This document shows positions 54,061-61,395 of a stretch of DNA of 64,000 nt, one piece after another. Position 1 is the first letter of the stretch. Every line of letters starts with the position of its first letter. The position numbers and the translations under genes are program-made. Origin of the DNA: a virus; the IMG/VR virus record IMGVR_UViG_3300032268_000887, positions 38,687-102,686 of that record; one strand, given 5' to 3'. Under the pieces are notes generated by a model that worked only from the letters and a program-made list of their open reading frames with translations, searched no databases and was not told where the DNA came from.

Positions 54061-54588
54061 ATGAATAAAGAAGATTTTATTACTGGGATTGCCGGAAGTT
54101 TTATTGCTGCTGTGGTTGGTTTAACTGGGGCTAATGCAGATCTAAAAGAAATTGTGCCTGTAGAAACGGCAAATGAAAAGGCTGAGTCAGGAACTCCCTC
54201 CGCAATAAAAACAAAATATGCCAACGTTACGACCTTGTCAGATAAAGAATTAAAGAGTTTGTTAAAGGCGGTTGGCTTTGAAGGACAAGGTTTAAAAATG
54301 GCATGGGCGGTTGCTAAAAAAGAAAGCAATGGCAGACCTTTAGCCTTTAATGGCAACAAAGACACTGGGGACCATTCATTTGGAATATTTCAAATTAATA
54401 TGAATGGAGAGTTAATGGAAAGTAGATTAGAGAAATTTGACCTTAATTCTGTTTCTGATCTTTTTAATCCAGTAACTAATGCGGAGATTGCATTTTATAT
54501 GACAAAAGGTGGAAAAGATTGGTCATCATGGACCTATCTTGATGGGGAAAGAATTAAGCAGTTTTTGGCTAAATATCCAACGGTTTAA
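54061..54588 (+). CDS. lysozyme-like transglycosylase (endolysin or virion enzyme)
   Basis: A 175-residue peptidoglycan-cleaving enzyme. After a hydrophobic N-terminus (residues 7-26, FITGIAGSFIAAVVGLTGAN, ending near an Ala-x-Ala site, so a signal peptide or signal anchor) comes a goose-lysozyme/SLT-like domain: Glu88 in VAKKESNG is the likely catalytic acid, followed by SFGIFQINM (106-114). AGGAGG lies five bases before the ATG; the open frame extends upstream only through the promoter leader. It is alone on the plus strand with its own strong promoter, and converges end to end with an oxygenase gene. Confidence 0.82.
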   Translation: MNKEDFITGIAGSFIAAVVGLTGANADLKEIVPVETANEKAESGTPSAIKTKYANVTTLSDKELKSLLKAVGFEGQGLKMAWAVAKKESNGRPLAFNGNKDTGDHSFGIFQINMNGELMESRLEKFDLNSVSDLFNPVTNAEIAFYMTKGGKDWSSWTYLDGERIKQFLAKYPTV

Positions 54589-55197
54589 CTAAAAATAGCC
54601 GACTAAGCAATATTTTTTTCCAGAAACAACTTCTTCTTCTTTGTGTTGATATTGATTGCTAGATGGAAAAATTAAAACATCTCCCTGCTCTATGCGAAGT
54701 GGCTCATTGCCAAGCCTATCTTTAAAATAAAACTCTCCACCAACATAATCATTGTTAAGGCCAATAATTATTGTATATTTATTTTTAGATCCATCTCTAT
54801 CGATGTTGTTGTGAAAAACATTTGACTCTTTTTGTAAGCATATAGTCCAATCTTTTACTCCCTTAATTTTTAATTCCAAACTATCAACATAATCTTTTAT
54901 AAAATTAAAAGCATAAAAAGTAATTAAACTTTTTAGTTTGCATGTTTCGTAATAGCGTTTTGTTTCTTCTGGATTGTTGTTATTTATAATTTTTTCTAAA
55001 TTATATGTACCAGATTTTAAATAGAAAACTTGTTTGTCTAAAGTAAAATCAGTATCTCTTATATTTGACTTTGAAGAAATCTCCCAAACATTTCCATCTA
55101 TTGCTGCGCTTTCAATACTCTCTAAATTTAATAAAAAATTTGGAACATTATTGTTTTTATATAAAAATATATCGCTATCTAATTGTTTTTTTATCAT
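54589..55197 (-). CDS. prolyl-4-hydroxylase-like 2OG oxygenase
   Basis: A 202-residue protein whose C-terminal half has the P4H pattern: VFHNNIDRDG, TIIIGLNNDYVGGEFYFKD, GDVLIFPSSNQYQHKEEEV, KKYCLVGYF. The distal His is present; the HxD site reads HNN and the usual Arg is Lys, so activity is possible but not certain. It stops one base from the lysozyme stop and starts two bases after a degenerate Hint gene. Of all the oxygenases here it is the most P4H-like. Confidence 0.65.
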   Translation of the reverse strand: MIKKQLDSDIFLYKNNNVPNFLLNLESIESAAIDGNVWEISSKSNIRDTDFTLDKQVFYLKSGTYNLEKIINNNNPEETKRYYETCKLKSLITFYAFNFIKDYVDSLELKIKGVKDWTICLQKESNVFHNNIDRDGSKNKYTIIIGLNNDYVGGEFYFKDRLGNEPLRIEQGDVLIFPSSNQYQHKEEEVVSGKKYCLVGYF

Positions 55198-55198
55198 T

Positions 55199-55828
55199 TT
55201 ATATATTGTTTCCTAACAAGATCATATTTTCTGTTACATAGAAATTTCCATTAGATAAAGACATAGAAAATAATGGCATTTTGTTTGTTGCTAATAAAGC
55301 GGACTTTATTTGTTTGTCAAAAACAAAAAAGTTTTTAGTGTCTGTTTTAATATCTTTTTCTAAAGATATAAAATATTCAGGTTCTGGTTCAATATTAATA
55401 TTTAATTTATTAATATTTAATCTTGAAATCGTTTTTATTTTAACTATATTTTCATCTTTAATTTTACTGTCGTCTTTTCCCTTAGCAACAACATTGACAG
55501 TTAAGAATAACTGACTTTCGTGTACAAGACTAACATTATTATTTGCGTCAATAAGTGGGATAATTCTAGACTTATGTTGGCTATGGTGCCTGATGTCTGT
55601 AATGTGGGATGATGATATTTGCAACTGTTCTGGATTAATTTTTATTGTATTGTTATTAAAATATTTAAAATATGTATCTGCAGAACTATCTAGATCTTCT
55701 CCCAATAAATTAATAGATAAAATTTCATCACCAAACTTTAAATTTTCAATTTCAACTAATTCTCTATTTTTTAAATAAATTTTTGTTCCTATTGGAATAA
55801 ACCCGAACGCTTCATCATTTATTGACAT
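55199..55828 (-). CDS. degenerate Hint-domain protein
   Basis: A 209-residue protein that begins almost directly with a Hint-like block (GFIPIGTKIYLKNRELVEIE, then LKFGDEILSI) and ends FYVTENMILLGNNI. Aligned with the two intact Hint proteins, the first Cys is Phe or Ile and the penultimate His is Asn. No repeat or N-terminal partner domain remains. It is probably unable to self-process. The middle is longer and charged. It lies directly behind the intact Hint gene, suggesting duplication and decay or a helper role. Confidence 0.6.
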   Translation of the reverse strand: MSINDEAFGFIPIGTKIYLKNRELVEIENLKFGDEILSINLLGEDLDSSADTYFKYFNNNTIKINPEQLQISSSHITDIRHHSQHKSRIIPLIDANNNVSLVHESQLFLTVNVVAKGKDDSKIKDENIVKIKTISRLNINKLNINIEPEPEYFISLEKDIKTDTKNFFVFDKQIKSALLATNKMPLFSMSLSNGNFYVTENMILLGNNI

Positions 55829-55838
55829 ATAAAATTTT

Positions 55839-56696
55839 CTACTTATTATGTACTAGATAGTTTCCGGCAACAAACCAGTCTTGTGGTTCGCAACCAAACT
55901 GATAAACTGTTGCATCCTCTGTTAAATAATCAATATTTAAAATTTCTGTTTCTAGCAATTGTCCATCTGGATCAATAGAAATTAAAAAGTCTCCAACTTC
56001 TATGGCACCAGAAGGAATTATTTCATAATAAGTATTTCTTTTAATAAAAAATGGCTGAGATGTAGAAAATAGTGCAGAATTATCTTGATTAAAAAACAGC
56101 AAACTATTTTTTACTGATGGAAGAATGTCTACTATTGTGGTAAGAGTTTTTTCTTGTACCGTTAATGTTGATGATATAAAACCAACATAGTCAAAATCTG
56201 ATCCACCATCTATTCCGGCATTTGGAATTTCGTCAAAAGAGACAGAAACAATTTCATCCCCAACCTGTAAATCTTTTGCCTTTATTTTTCCACTTGAAGT
56301 ATCAATTAATGTATCTTCGTGAACGCAAGACGGTGGAGAAAATGTAAATGGCCCTGGAGTAAAACCAAATGGGGTAAATCCAAATGGGGTAAAACCAAAT
56401 GGGGTAAAACCAAATGCTCCAAACGGAGTAAAACCAAATGCTCCAAACGGAGTAAAACTAAAAGTATAATTTACTAGGTTAACATTTGTTCCAATAGCCT
56501 GAACTTCTCCTGCTGCAATACTTTGAGTTTTAATTGTATTGTTTTGCCCAGCATCTGTTGTATTTTCATTTGTTGTATTATAAACAAAGCCAGCATTGGT
56601 TAAATTTGTCTCTGCAGTAGTTTTTGCAACCCCAACTACGTTTGGGACTGAGTTTTTACGTGATCCCTTATTTCCACGGCCAATATTTTTTGCCAT
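55839..56696 (-). CDS. PASTA + FTPFG-repeat + Hint self-processing protein
   Basis: A 285-residue protein. Residues 17-76 are a PASTA-like domain (VPNVVGVAKTTAETNLTNAG), known elsewhere to bind cell-wall material. Residues 79-120 are FTPFG/AFG repeats. Residues 124-285 are a Hint domain opening CVHEDTLI at Cys124, with VGDEIVSV, then STSQPFFIK, and ending CEPQDWFVAGNYLVHNK (His283-Asn284). The end is nearly identical to that of the protein at 45534. The ATG at 56696 overlaps the upstream stop (TAATG). Confidence 0.82.
   Translation of the reverse strand: MAKNIGRGNKGSRKNSVPNVVGVAKTTAETNLTNAGFVYNTTNENTTDAGQNNTIKTQSIAAGEVQAIGTNVNLVNYTFSFTPFGAFGFTPFGAFGFTPFGFTPFGFTPFGFTPGPFTFSPPSCVHEDTLIDTSSGKIKAKDLQVGDEIVSVSFDEIPNAGIDGGSDFDYVGFISSTLTVQEKTLTTIVDILPSVKNSLLFFNQDNSALFSTSQPFFIKRNTYYEIIPSGAIEVGDFLISIDPDGQLLETEILNIDYLTEDATVYQFGCEPQDWFVAGNYLVHNK
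56337..56462 (-). repeat. coding tandem repeat (FTPFG/AFG units)
   Basis: Array of 12- and 24-base units coding for FGFTPFG and FGAFGFTPFG between the PASTA and Hint parts, similar in peptide to the array at 46032-46178 but differing at silent sites. Confidence 0.85.
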
Positions 56697-57316
56697 TATG
56701 CAACCAAATCTCCCATAGCAACCCAAGTGTTTGCTGCACGTTTTACAATCGTTGCGCTAGACCATTGTGTTCTAATTTTTAATCCAGGGGTGGCATTTAC
56801 TGTTACCCCACCTGCACCAGCAATTGTAACTTGAGATGAAGATGTTTGCAAAATATCAATAGCGGTGCCAACTGGGAAATTAAATGTGGCGTCTGCGGGA
56901 ATTGTTAAGGTTCCGCCAGCAGACATTTCTATCATCTTAAAAGAATCTGATTCCACAATAGTGTAAGAAGATGCTTGTGGATTAAAAGTGTATAGAGGGT
57001 CTACTATTGATAGCCAGGCTGTTCCATCATAAACTTGTAAGTCATTTATAACATTTCCGTTAGCATCTTGTTTTAAAAATACAACAGTTCCATAAATTGG
57101 TGTAGCAATTGCTGCAATTCTTGCTGCTGGGTTTAAAAAGATATTAACATTTTTTGCAACTACGGTAGAGTTTAAAGATACAGTAGAGTCAAATGTTTGT
57201 GCTGCAGTCCAAGTATATGCTGATGCTGTGTTTACTTTTCCCGCAAGTTCATACCACTGATCAGTAGCCTCATCATAAACATATCCTGGTCTTGGCGTTG
57301 AATTAAATGTTGGCAC
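56696..57316 (-). CDS. tail fibre protein with shared C-terminal module
   Basis: A 206-residue fibre. The N-terminus reads TFNSTPRPGYVYDEATDQWY. Then follow a linker and a C-terminal module (KMIEMSAGGTLTIPADATFN to NTWVAMGDLVA) matching the end of the 500-residue fibre at 46811, including AGAGGVTVNATPGLK. It starts at a GTG overlapping the upstream stop (TAGTG) and ends overlapping the Hint gene by one base. Confidence 0.72.
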   Translation of the reverse strand: MPTFNSTPRPGYVYDEATDQWYELAGKVNTASAYTWTAAQTFDSTVSLNSTVVAKNVNIFLNPAARIAAIATPIYGTVVFLKQDANGNVINDLQVYDGTAWLSIVDPLYTFNPQASSYTIVESDSFKMIEMSAGGTLTIPADATFNFPVGTAIDILQTSSSQVTIAGAGGVTVNATPGLKIRTQWSSATIVKRAANTWVAMGDLVA

Positions 57317-57759
57317 TAGATCACCTGAATAAAAGCGGTAGTGTTAGAGTCGTAAACATACATTTCTAATGGAGATGTTCCTTTTTTAACCCATAGTAAA
57401 CCATCAACAAGGCCAGATGCTGGCGTTGTGTTTTGATAAACAGAAGTTGCCGATATAGGACTTCCTGTTACAGATGTTGAAGTGTCTACCCATAAAAATC
57501 CATCTACTGGGGAAGATGGTTCTGTGTTTTGAACATCTGCTGCAGCAGCAGGGGTATTTAAATTATCTATAATTTGTTCTTGCAAATCATTTAGCGTATA
57601 GGCTAACGATGGATTTATTAAAGCAGAGGTGTTTGCATTGTTAATATCATAAGTTGTTGATCCATAATGATATAGCCTTAGTGCTGCTTGTATGTCAGCA
57701 GCATCTTCGTACCCAGGAATTTTACTTGGGTATAAATTTCCAATATTTTCAGAAGCCAT
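57316..57759 (-). CDS. putative tail fibre/baseplate component
   Basis: A 147-residue protein with a helical N-terminal half (YEDAADIQAALRLYHYGS) and two LWV-containing beta units (GFLWVDTSTS, GLLWVKKGTS) typical of fibre connector domains. GGCGGTGAAC precedes the ATG and TATAAT lies at 57777-57782. It starts the fibre-Hint-oxygenase cassette. Confidence 0.65.
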   Translation of the reverse strand: MASENIGNLYPSKIPGYEDAADIQAALRLYHYGSTTYDINNANTSALINPSLAYTLNDLQEQIIDNLNTPAAAADVQNTEPSSPVDGFLWVDTSTSVTGSPISATSVYQNTTPASGLVDGLLWVKKGTSPLEMYVYDSNTTAFIQVI

Positions 57760-57782
57760 AGTTCACCGCCATCATTATTATA

Positions 57783-58376
57783 TCACGATTCCTCTGAAAT
57801 TGGCTCTAAAATAACTGTAATTAAAGTGTGTACCGTAACTGGGGCTGATAGGTTTTGCCAAGTTCCAGAACTTAGTTCGGCTGCTTTAAGAGTTATTACT
57901 AAATTTTCATTACTAGGGCCAGTTATTGCAACAGAAGATATTGATGCTGCAACTGCATTAGAATGTCCTATTGAAAACTTAACTGAAAAATTTTCTTCAG
58001 TTAAAGATGCTCCCGATATTTGAACAATATTTGCAATTGGAATTGTTATGTTTGCGCTGCCGGATGTCCAGTTAGAGACAAGATGATTTGCTGAATAAAT
58101 AGTTGGGTTAATTTTTAAAATTGGAATCCAAGTTTGTTCCCCTAAACTAGAAACGTATTGATATAAGTAGGAATATTCATCTGTTGGAGCATTATTGATA
58201 TATAAATCGTTTAATACTGGATCTTGTCCAATTTCAATTTCATTTGGATTGCCAGTTCCTACAAACACTTGACTACCACGGTCCCCAGTTGCTCCAATAT
58301 CTAATTGAACACTAACTTGTGCTGGTGGGCCTAAAACTGTAATGTCATCGGTATTAACTAAAACCTCTACCGACAT
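57783..58376 (-). CDS. putative baseplate/fibre protein
   Basis: A 197-residue protein with VSVQLDIGATGDRGSQVFVG near the start, a very short collagen-like stretch used as a trimer hinge in fibres, then a NDLYINNAPTDEYSYLYQY unit and a C-terminal beta domain. TAATG couples it to the gene before it. Structural role by style and context. Confidence 0.62.
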   Translation of the reverse strand: MSVEVLVNTDDITVLGPPAQVSVQLDIGATGDRGSQVFVGTGNPNEIEIGQDPVLNDLYINNAPTDEYSYLYQYVSSLGEQTWIPILKINPTIYSANHLVSNWTSGSANITIPIANIVQISGASLTEENFSVKFSIGHSNAVAASISSVAITGPSNENLVITLKAAELSSGTWQNLSAPVTVHTLITVILEPISEES

Positions 58377-58738
58377 TAGATTGCTCCAGTTACGTCATCT
58401 GTTATTGTAATAGTTCCAGTAACTAATGTAATAATATTTGTAGAACTAGAGTTAATTTGAACATCATAAACATATGTTCCTGCTGCCAAAGATCTACCAA
58501 CTGCTGGAAGAATTGTGCAAGTTATGGTATCGTTTGTTGTATTGATTATTGCTTGTGCAGAAGTTTTTGTTCCCGCAACTCCTCGTGCAGTAGCAATTGT
58601 ATAAATTGCGCTGTTTACTCCTCCTGGAGCGTAACTGTCTAACTGAAAAACTGTACCATCGGAATTTTTGGGAGAAAGAACGAATTGATGAGTATCACCA
58701 CGATAGTAATTAAAGTTATATGTTCCTGGAAATGCCAT
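58376..58738 (-). CDS. BppU-N-like baseplate protein
   Basis: A 120-residue Ig-like beta protein. FNYYRGDTHQFVLSPKNSDG is the signature strand shared with the genes at 52994 and 59683. The C-terminus ends in GTITITDDVTGAI, close to the ending of its paralogues. AGGAGACAAAAA precedes the ATG. It lies just after a tRNA gene. Confidence 0.68.
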   Translation of the reverse strand: MAFPGTYNFNYYRGDTHQFVLSPKNSDGTVFQLDSYAPGGVNSAIYTIATARGVAGTKTSAQAIINTTNDTITCTILPAVGRSLAAGTYVYDVQINSSSTNIITLVTGTITITDDVTGAI

Positions 58739-58761
58739 TTTTTGTCTCCTTGTGCTTTAGA

Positions 58762-58832
58762 CTTTGAGTGAAGGAATCGAACCTTCATTATCAGGTTCGG
58801 AACCTGGAGTCCGACCATTAGACGAACTCAAA
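58762..58832 (-). tRNA. tRNA-Arg (anticodon CCG)
   Basis: Minus-strand cloverleaf: acceptor arms TTTGAGT/ACTCAAA pair fully, the T arm is GAAGG-TTCGATT-CCTTC, and the anticodon loop TTCCGAA on a CAGG/CCTG stem gives anticodon CCG for codon CGG. No CCA is encoded. It stands between two structural genes. Confidence 0.88.
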
Positions 58833-58857
58833 TTTTTAAAGCGTTATCATTATACCA

Positions 58858-59580
58858 TTAACAGATAGAAATAGTCATGCTTTTTAAAATCATATCTGAT
58901 GGAAAGTCGGTTCTTATTTGTGGCTTTGCTATACCCCTAAAAGATGCATCCTCTATATATAGGGTTTGATCTATAATAAAATCATAGGTATTTTGATATT
59001 TTAAAGATCCTACAAAATTTACATGCTCTTTGTTATTTTTTGCAAAAAGCGTTCTTACCCAAACGTCAGTATTTGCAGAGTAAGTTGATAGTTCAATGTT
59101 ATAAGAAATTTGTACTTTTGTTCCTGTTTTAAGACCTAAAAAATTAAACCCTTGCGCCTCGTCAATCCATAGCCTTTCGTTATCTTTGGGCAAAAACTCT
59201 TCATTGCTTAACTTTCTTTTAAAATTAAGAGTTACCCAGCCATTATCTCCTTCTGTTATTCCTAAATTTATTTTTTGTGTTTGAGAATTATAGTATTTTG
59301 CCCAACCTGGTTGTTGTCCAGATAAAGATATTCCATCTTTAGGAGTTTTTCCATCTTTGCCTTTTTCTCCCCTTGCCCCCTCTGGTCCTGTAAGTCCAGT
59401 ATCGCCTTTTGGTCCAGCAGGTCCTTGTGCTCCTTGTGGGCCTTGTGGTCCTGGAACTGGAACATATGTTTGTGTGGCAGGAAAAATTTCTGAAGGTATA
59501 TTTTGTTGCGCTTCTATAACTTTTTCAATATATGAATCTTTTGTTGCAAATGGCGTTGGCACGTTTTTACTTATTGCCAT
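58858..59580 (-). CDS. collagen-like tail fibre protein
   Basis: A 240-residue protein. Residues about 45-85 consist of twelve Gly-x-y triplets (GPQGPQGAQGPAGPKGDTG onward, ending GKDGKT). They would form a triple helix linking an N-terminal attachment helix to a C-terminal beta domain with WVTLNFKRKLSNEEFLP. Prolines lie in the x position, the bacterial habit, with Lys in some y positions (GPK, GEK). Likely a trimeric fibre. Confidence 0.8.
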   Translation of the reverse strand: MAISKNVPTPFATKDSYIEKVIEAQQNIPSEIFPATQTYVPVPGPQGPQGAQGPAGPKGDTGLTGPEGARGEKGKDGKTPKDGISLSGQQPGWAKYYNSQTQKINLGITEGDNGWVTLNFKRKLSNEEFLPKDNERLWIDEAQGFNFLGLKTGTKVQISYNIELSTYSANTDVWVRTLFAKNNKEHVNFVGSLKYQNTYDFIIDQTLYIEDASFRGIAKPQIRTDFPSDMILKSMTISIC

Positions 59581-59584
59581 AAGG

Positions 59585-59683
59585 TTACTTCTTTATTTTT
59601 ATTGTTTTGCTTAATCCAGACGCAGTTATACGAATAACATCTGGTAAATTATTTTTAACATTACTAACCTTAACAATAGCCAC
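59585..59683 (-). CDS. very small protein after Ig-like gene
   Basis: A 32-residue frame from a GTG overlapping the previous stop (TAGTG): a basic beta-type peptide with VIRITASGLSKTIKIKK. It has the same place and size class as the 66-residue gene after the Ig-like gene at 52994. Real coding is likely from the tight fit but not certain. Confidence 0.45.
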   Translation of the reverse strand: MAIVKVSNVKNNLPDVIRITASGLSKTIKIKK

Positions 59684-60069
59684 TACAAACTTCCAGAGAC
59701 GTTGCCAACTACAGATATGGTGCCAAGAACGGGAGTCCAAATAGTGTCATTTGTATCATTTAGGGCAACCTGTAGATCAAAACTTAACTCTGCTACAATT
59801 CCACTGTAAGTACTTCCCCAAAATGCTGTAATTTCGGCGGGGGCAGTGATAATAGCGTATCCTTCAAATGATTCAACCTCTAACTCATCTATAATGTCTG
59901 TCTTTTTATCATAGGCACTAGCGGTATATGACCAATCATCAGTATCAATGTATGTAACTTCGTCATTGTTTAAAAAATCAACTCTCAAGGTGCAAGTATC
60001 GCCACGGACAATGGTCCATTTAATATTTGCTGGATCTGATCCAAAAATCTCATTTTCACAAGAAGACAT
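59683..60069 (-). CDS. BppU-N-like baseplate protein
   Basis: A 128-residue Ig-like protein with IKWTIVRGDTCTLRVDFLNN as its signature strand and GTISVVGNVSGSL at the end, matching the paralogues at 52994 and 58376. TATAAT lies six bases before the ATG, so it opens the operon with a leaderless message. Confidence 0.68.
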   Translation of the reverse strand: MSSCENEIFGSDPANIKWTIVRGDTCTLRVDFLNNDEVTYIDTDDWSYTASAYDKKTDIIDELEVESFEGYAIITAPAEITAFWGSTYSGIVAELSFDLQVALNDTNDTIWTPVLGTISVVGNVSGSL

Positions 60070-60075
60070 AATAGG

Positions 60076-60081
60076 ATTATA
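60076..60081 (-). promoter_or_regulatory. -10 box for leaderless baseplate gene
   Basis: TATAAT on the minus strand, six bases before the ATG at 60069. Confidence 0.6.
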
Positions 60082-60264
60082 CCACTAAATATCAAAAAAA
60101 ATATATGAAGGTTTTATAACAATTTGGTAACTTTTAAAAAAGTTGTCTCACTCTTTAAGATTTGGCCCCAGGATATAAAATCTATAGTGTATACTTAAAA
60201 TATATAAAGGGAAAAGAGTACCTTTAAACCTTAGATATTTTTATATATTATATATAGTAAAAAA
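60082..60264. other. AT-rich intergenic region
   Basis: No gene found. It holds a small inverted repeat (AACTTTT-AA-AAAAGTT, 60129-60144) and several AT runs, and separates the holin-like gene from the baseplate operon. It may contain regulatory sites that I cannot define. Confidence 0.5.
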
Positions 60265-60531
60265 TTATTTATCAGTTTTTGATATATGGGTTAACAGAGT
60301 ATCGAACATTTTATCTATTTTAGCGTCCATCTCTTTTCTCATCTCATTTGCTTCTGTCATCCGAACCTCTAACCTTGTGACCTGGTCCTTTAAACTTGTT
60401 CCAGAATTGGGGCGAATTTCGGATCGTATTTCGTCAAAATAATGTTTTGTTAGCCACTTGATACTTCCAGCGACAAATGCTACAATGGTAAAGATGGATA
60501 CAACTAGGGCTGCGGTATCAGTTGTTGACAT
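60265..60531 (-). CDS. single-TM membrane protein, holin candidate
   Basis: An 88-residue protein with one N-terminal membrane helix (about residues 8-27, ALVVSIFTIVAFVAGSIKWL), then a cytoplasmic coiled-coil (LKDQVTRLEVRMTEANEM). This layout is common among phage membrane proteins of the lysis region, and no better holin candidate occurs here, but the lysozyme gene is 6 kb away. TATAAT lies nine bases before the ATG. Confidence 0.6.
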   Translation of the reverse strand: MSTTDTAALVVSIFTIVAFVAGSIKWLTKHYFDEIRSEIRPNSGTSLKDQVTRLEVRMTEANEMRKEMDAKIDKMFDTLLTHISKTDK

Positions 60532-60540
60532 AATAAAGTA

Positions 60541-60546
60541 ATTATA
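60541..60546 (-). promoter_or_regulatory. -10 box before holin-like gene
   Basis: TATAAT on the minus strand, nine bases before the ATG at 60531, in a 40-base divergent gap. Confidence 0.5.
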
Positions 60547-60571
60547 ACATTATTATTAGGAGAAAATTAAA

Positions 60572-61330
60572 ATGAAAGACGCTATATTGGAAACGCTAAG
60601 TAAGTTTCAAAAAATTATAATCTCTCCAGATATTGATGGTTTTATGTCGGCGGAGTTGTTGAGTCGAAAATTCGATTCGGTCGTTGTTGGTACGTATGAT
60701 AAAAATTTATTATGTCTTGCTGACGATGTTAAGCCTGAAGAGTGTCTTTTTTTAGATTGCGATATGAACACAAAAGATTTCGTTTCGGTCGGAAATCATA
60801 TGAGAATTGAAAATGACAATATGGCTGATTCGTCGTTTAATCCAAATCGTTTTTGGAATACGAAAGTATATACCTCTAAGTTTCCTTATGCAACCTGTTT
60901 TTTAATTTCGTCGGCAATAGAGGTTGACCTAGACCTATATGACCTTAAACGCATGGCACATGCTGACTCAACACTAATCAATATGGATAATTACAGCAAC
61001 AACATGCTGAAATGGTCAAGTAGGCTCAGAGAAATAGATGTCAAACCAATTATCGAAAAAACCTTAGATATCTCAGACATTCGAGAAAAGTATCCAACAC
61101 AAGCATTTGCATCAAGAAGGTTTGGCAAAGATAGATATTTAACAACATTAAATGCTGCTCTAGAAAACGAGGGGATAAAGCATAAGCCAATAACCCATAC
61201 TAAGAAATACCTATCCGATAAAGTAGGAATAAACACCCTTATGAGGTATATGGACGATATAATATCTTATGCAGAAATATATTCAGGCGAGTATAGTGTG
61301 ACGTATAACCAGGAGATGGAATGGAGATAA
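60572..61330 (+). CDS. DHH-like phosphoesterase
   Basis: A 252-residue protein with ISPDIDGFMSAELL near residues 17-30, LFLDCDM near 60-65 and VGNHM near 73-77. These fit motifs I to III of the DHH family (DxDG, DxD, DHH), though the third reads NHM. DHH proteins hydrolyse nucleotides, short RNA or ssDNA. AGGAGAAAATTAAA precedes the ATG. The stop is coupled to a tiny membrane peptide gene (TAATG). It opens the only plus-strand block besides lysozyme. Confidence 0.55.
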   Translation: MKDAILETLSKFQKIIISPDIDGFMSAELLSRKFDSVVVGTYDKNLLCLADDVKPEECLFLDCDMNTKDFVSVGNHMRIENDNMADSSFNPNRFWNTKVYTSKFPYATCFLISSAIEVDLDLYDLKRMAHADSTLINMDNYSNNMLKWSSRLREIDVKPIIEKTLDISDIREKYPTQAFASRRFGKDRYLTTLNAALENEGIKHKPITHTKKYLSDKVGINTLMRYMDDIISYAEIYSGEYSVTYNQEMEWR

Positions 61331-61395
61331 TGGCAATAGGTTTGATAATGTTTGTTATTGCGCTTATGGCTGTTATTAAGAAGTATGTCCGATGA
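61330..61395 (+). CDS. 21-residue membrane peptide
   Basis: A tiny frame starting with TAATG coupled to the previous gene: MAIGLIMFVIALMAVIKKYVR. Sixteen hydrophobic residues and a basic end make a plausible single membrane helix. It overlaps the next start by 11 bases. Its size makes the call tentative. Confidence 0.45.
   Translation: MAIGLIMFVIALMAVIKKYVR

Noticed and set aside
53961-54365. 134-residue minus-strand open frame
   Set aside because: It is antisense to the lysozyme gene, which has a promoter, ribosome binding site and a recognisable domain.
60129-60144. AACTTTT/AAAAGTT hairpin as a terminator
   Set aside because: No GC core and no following T-run on either strand.
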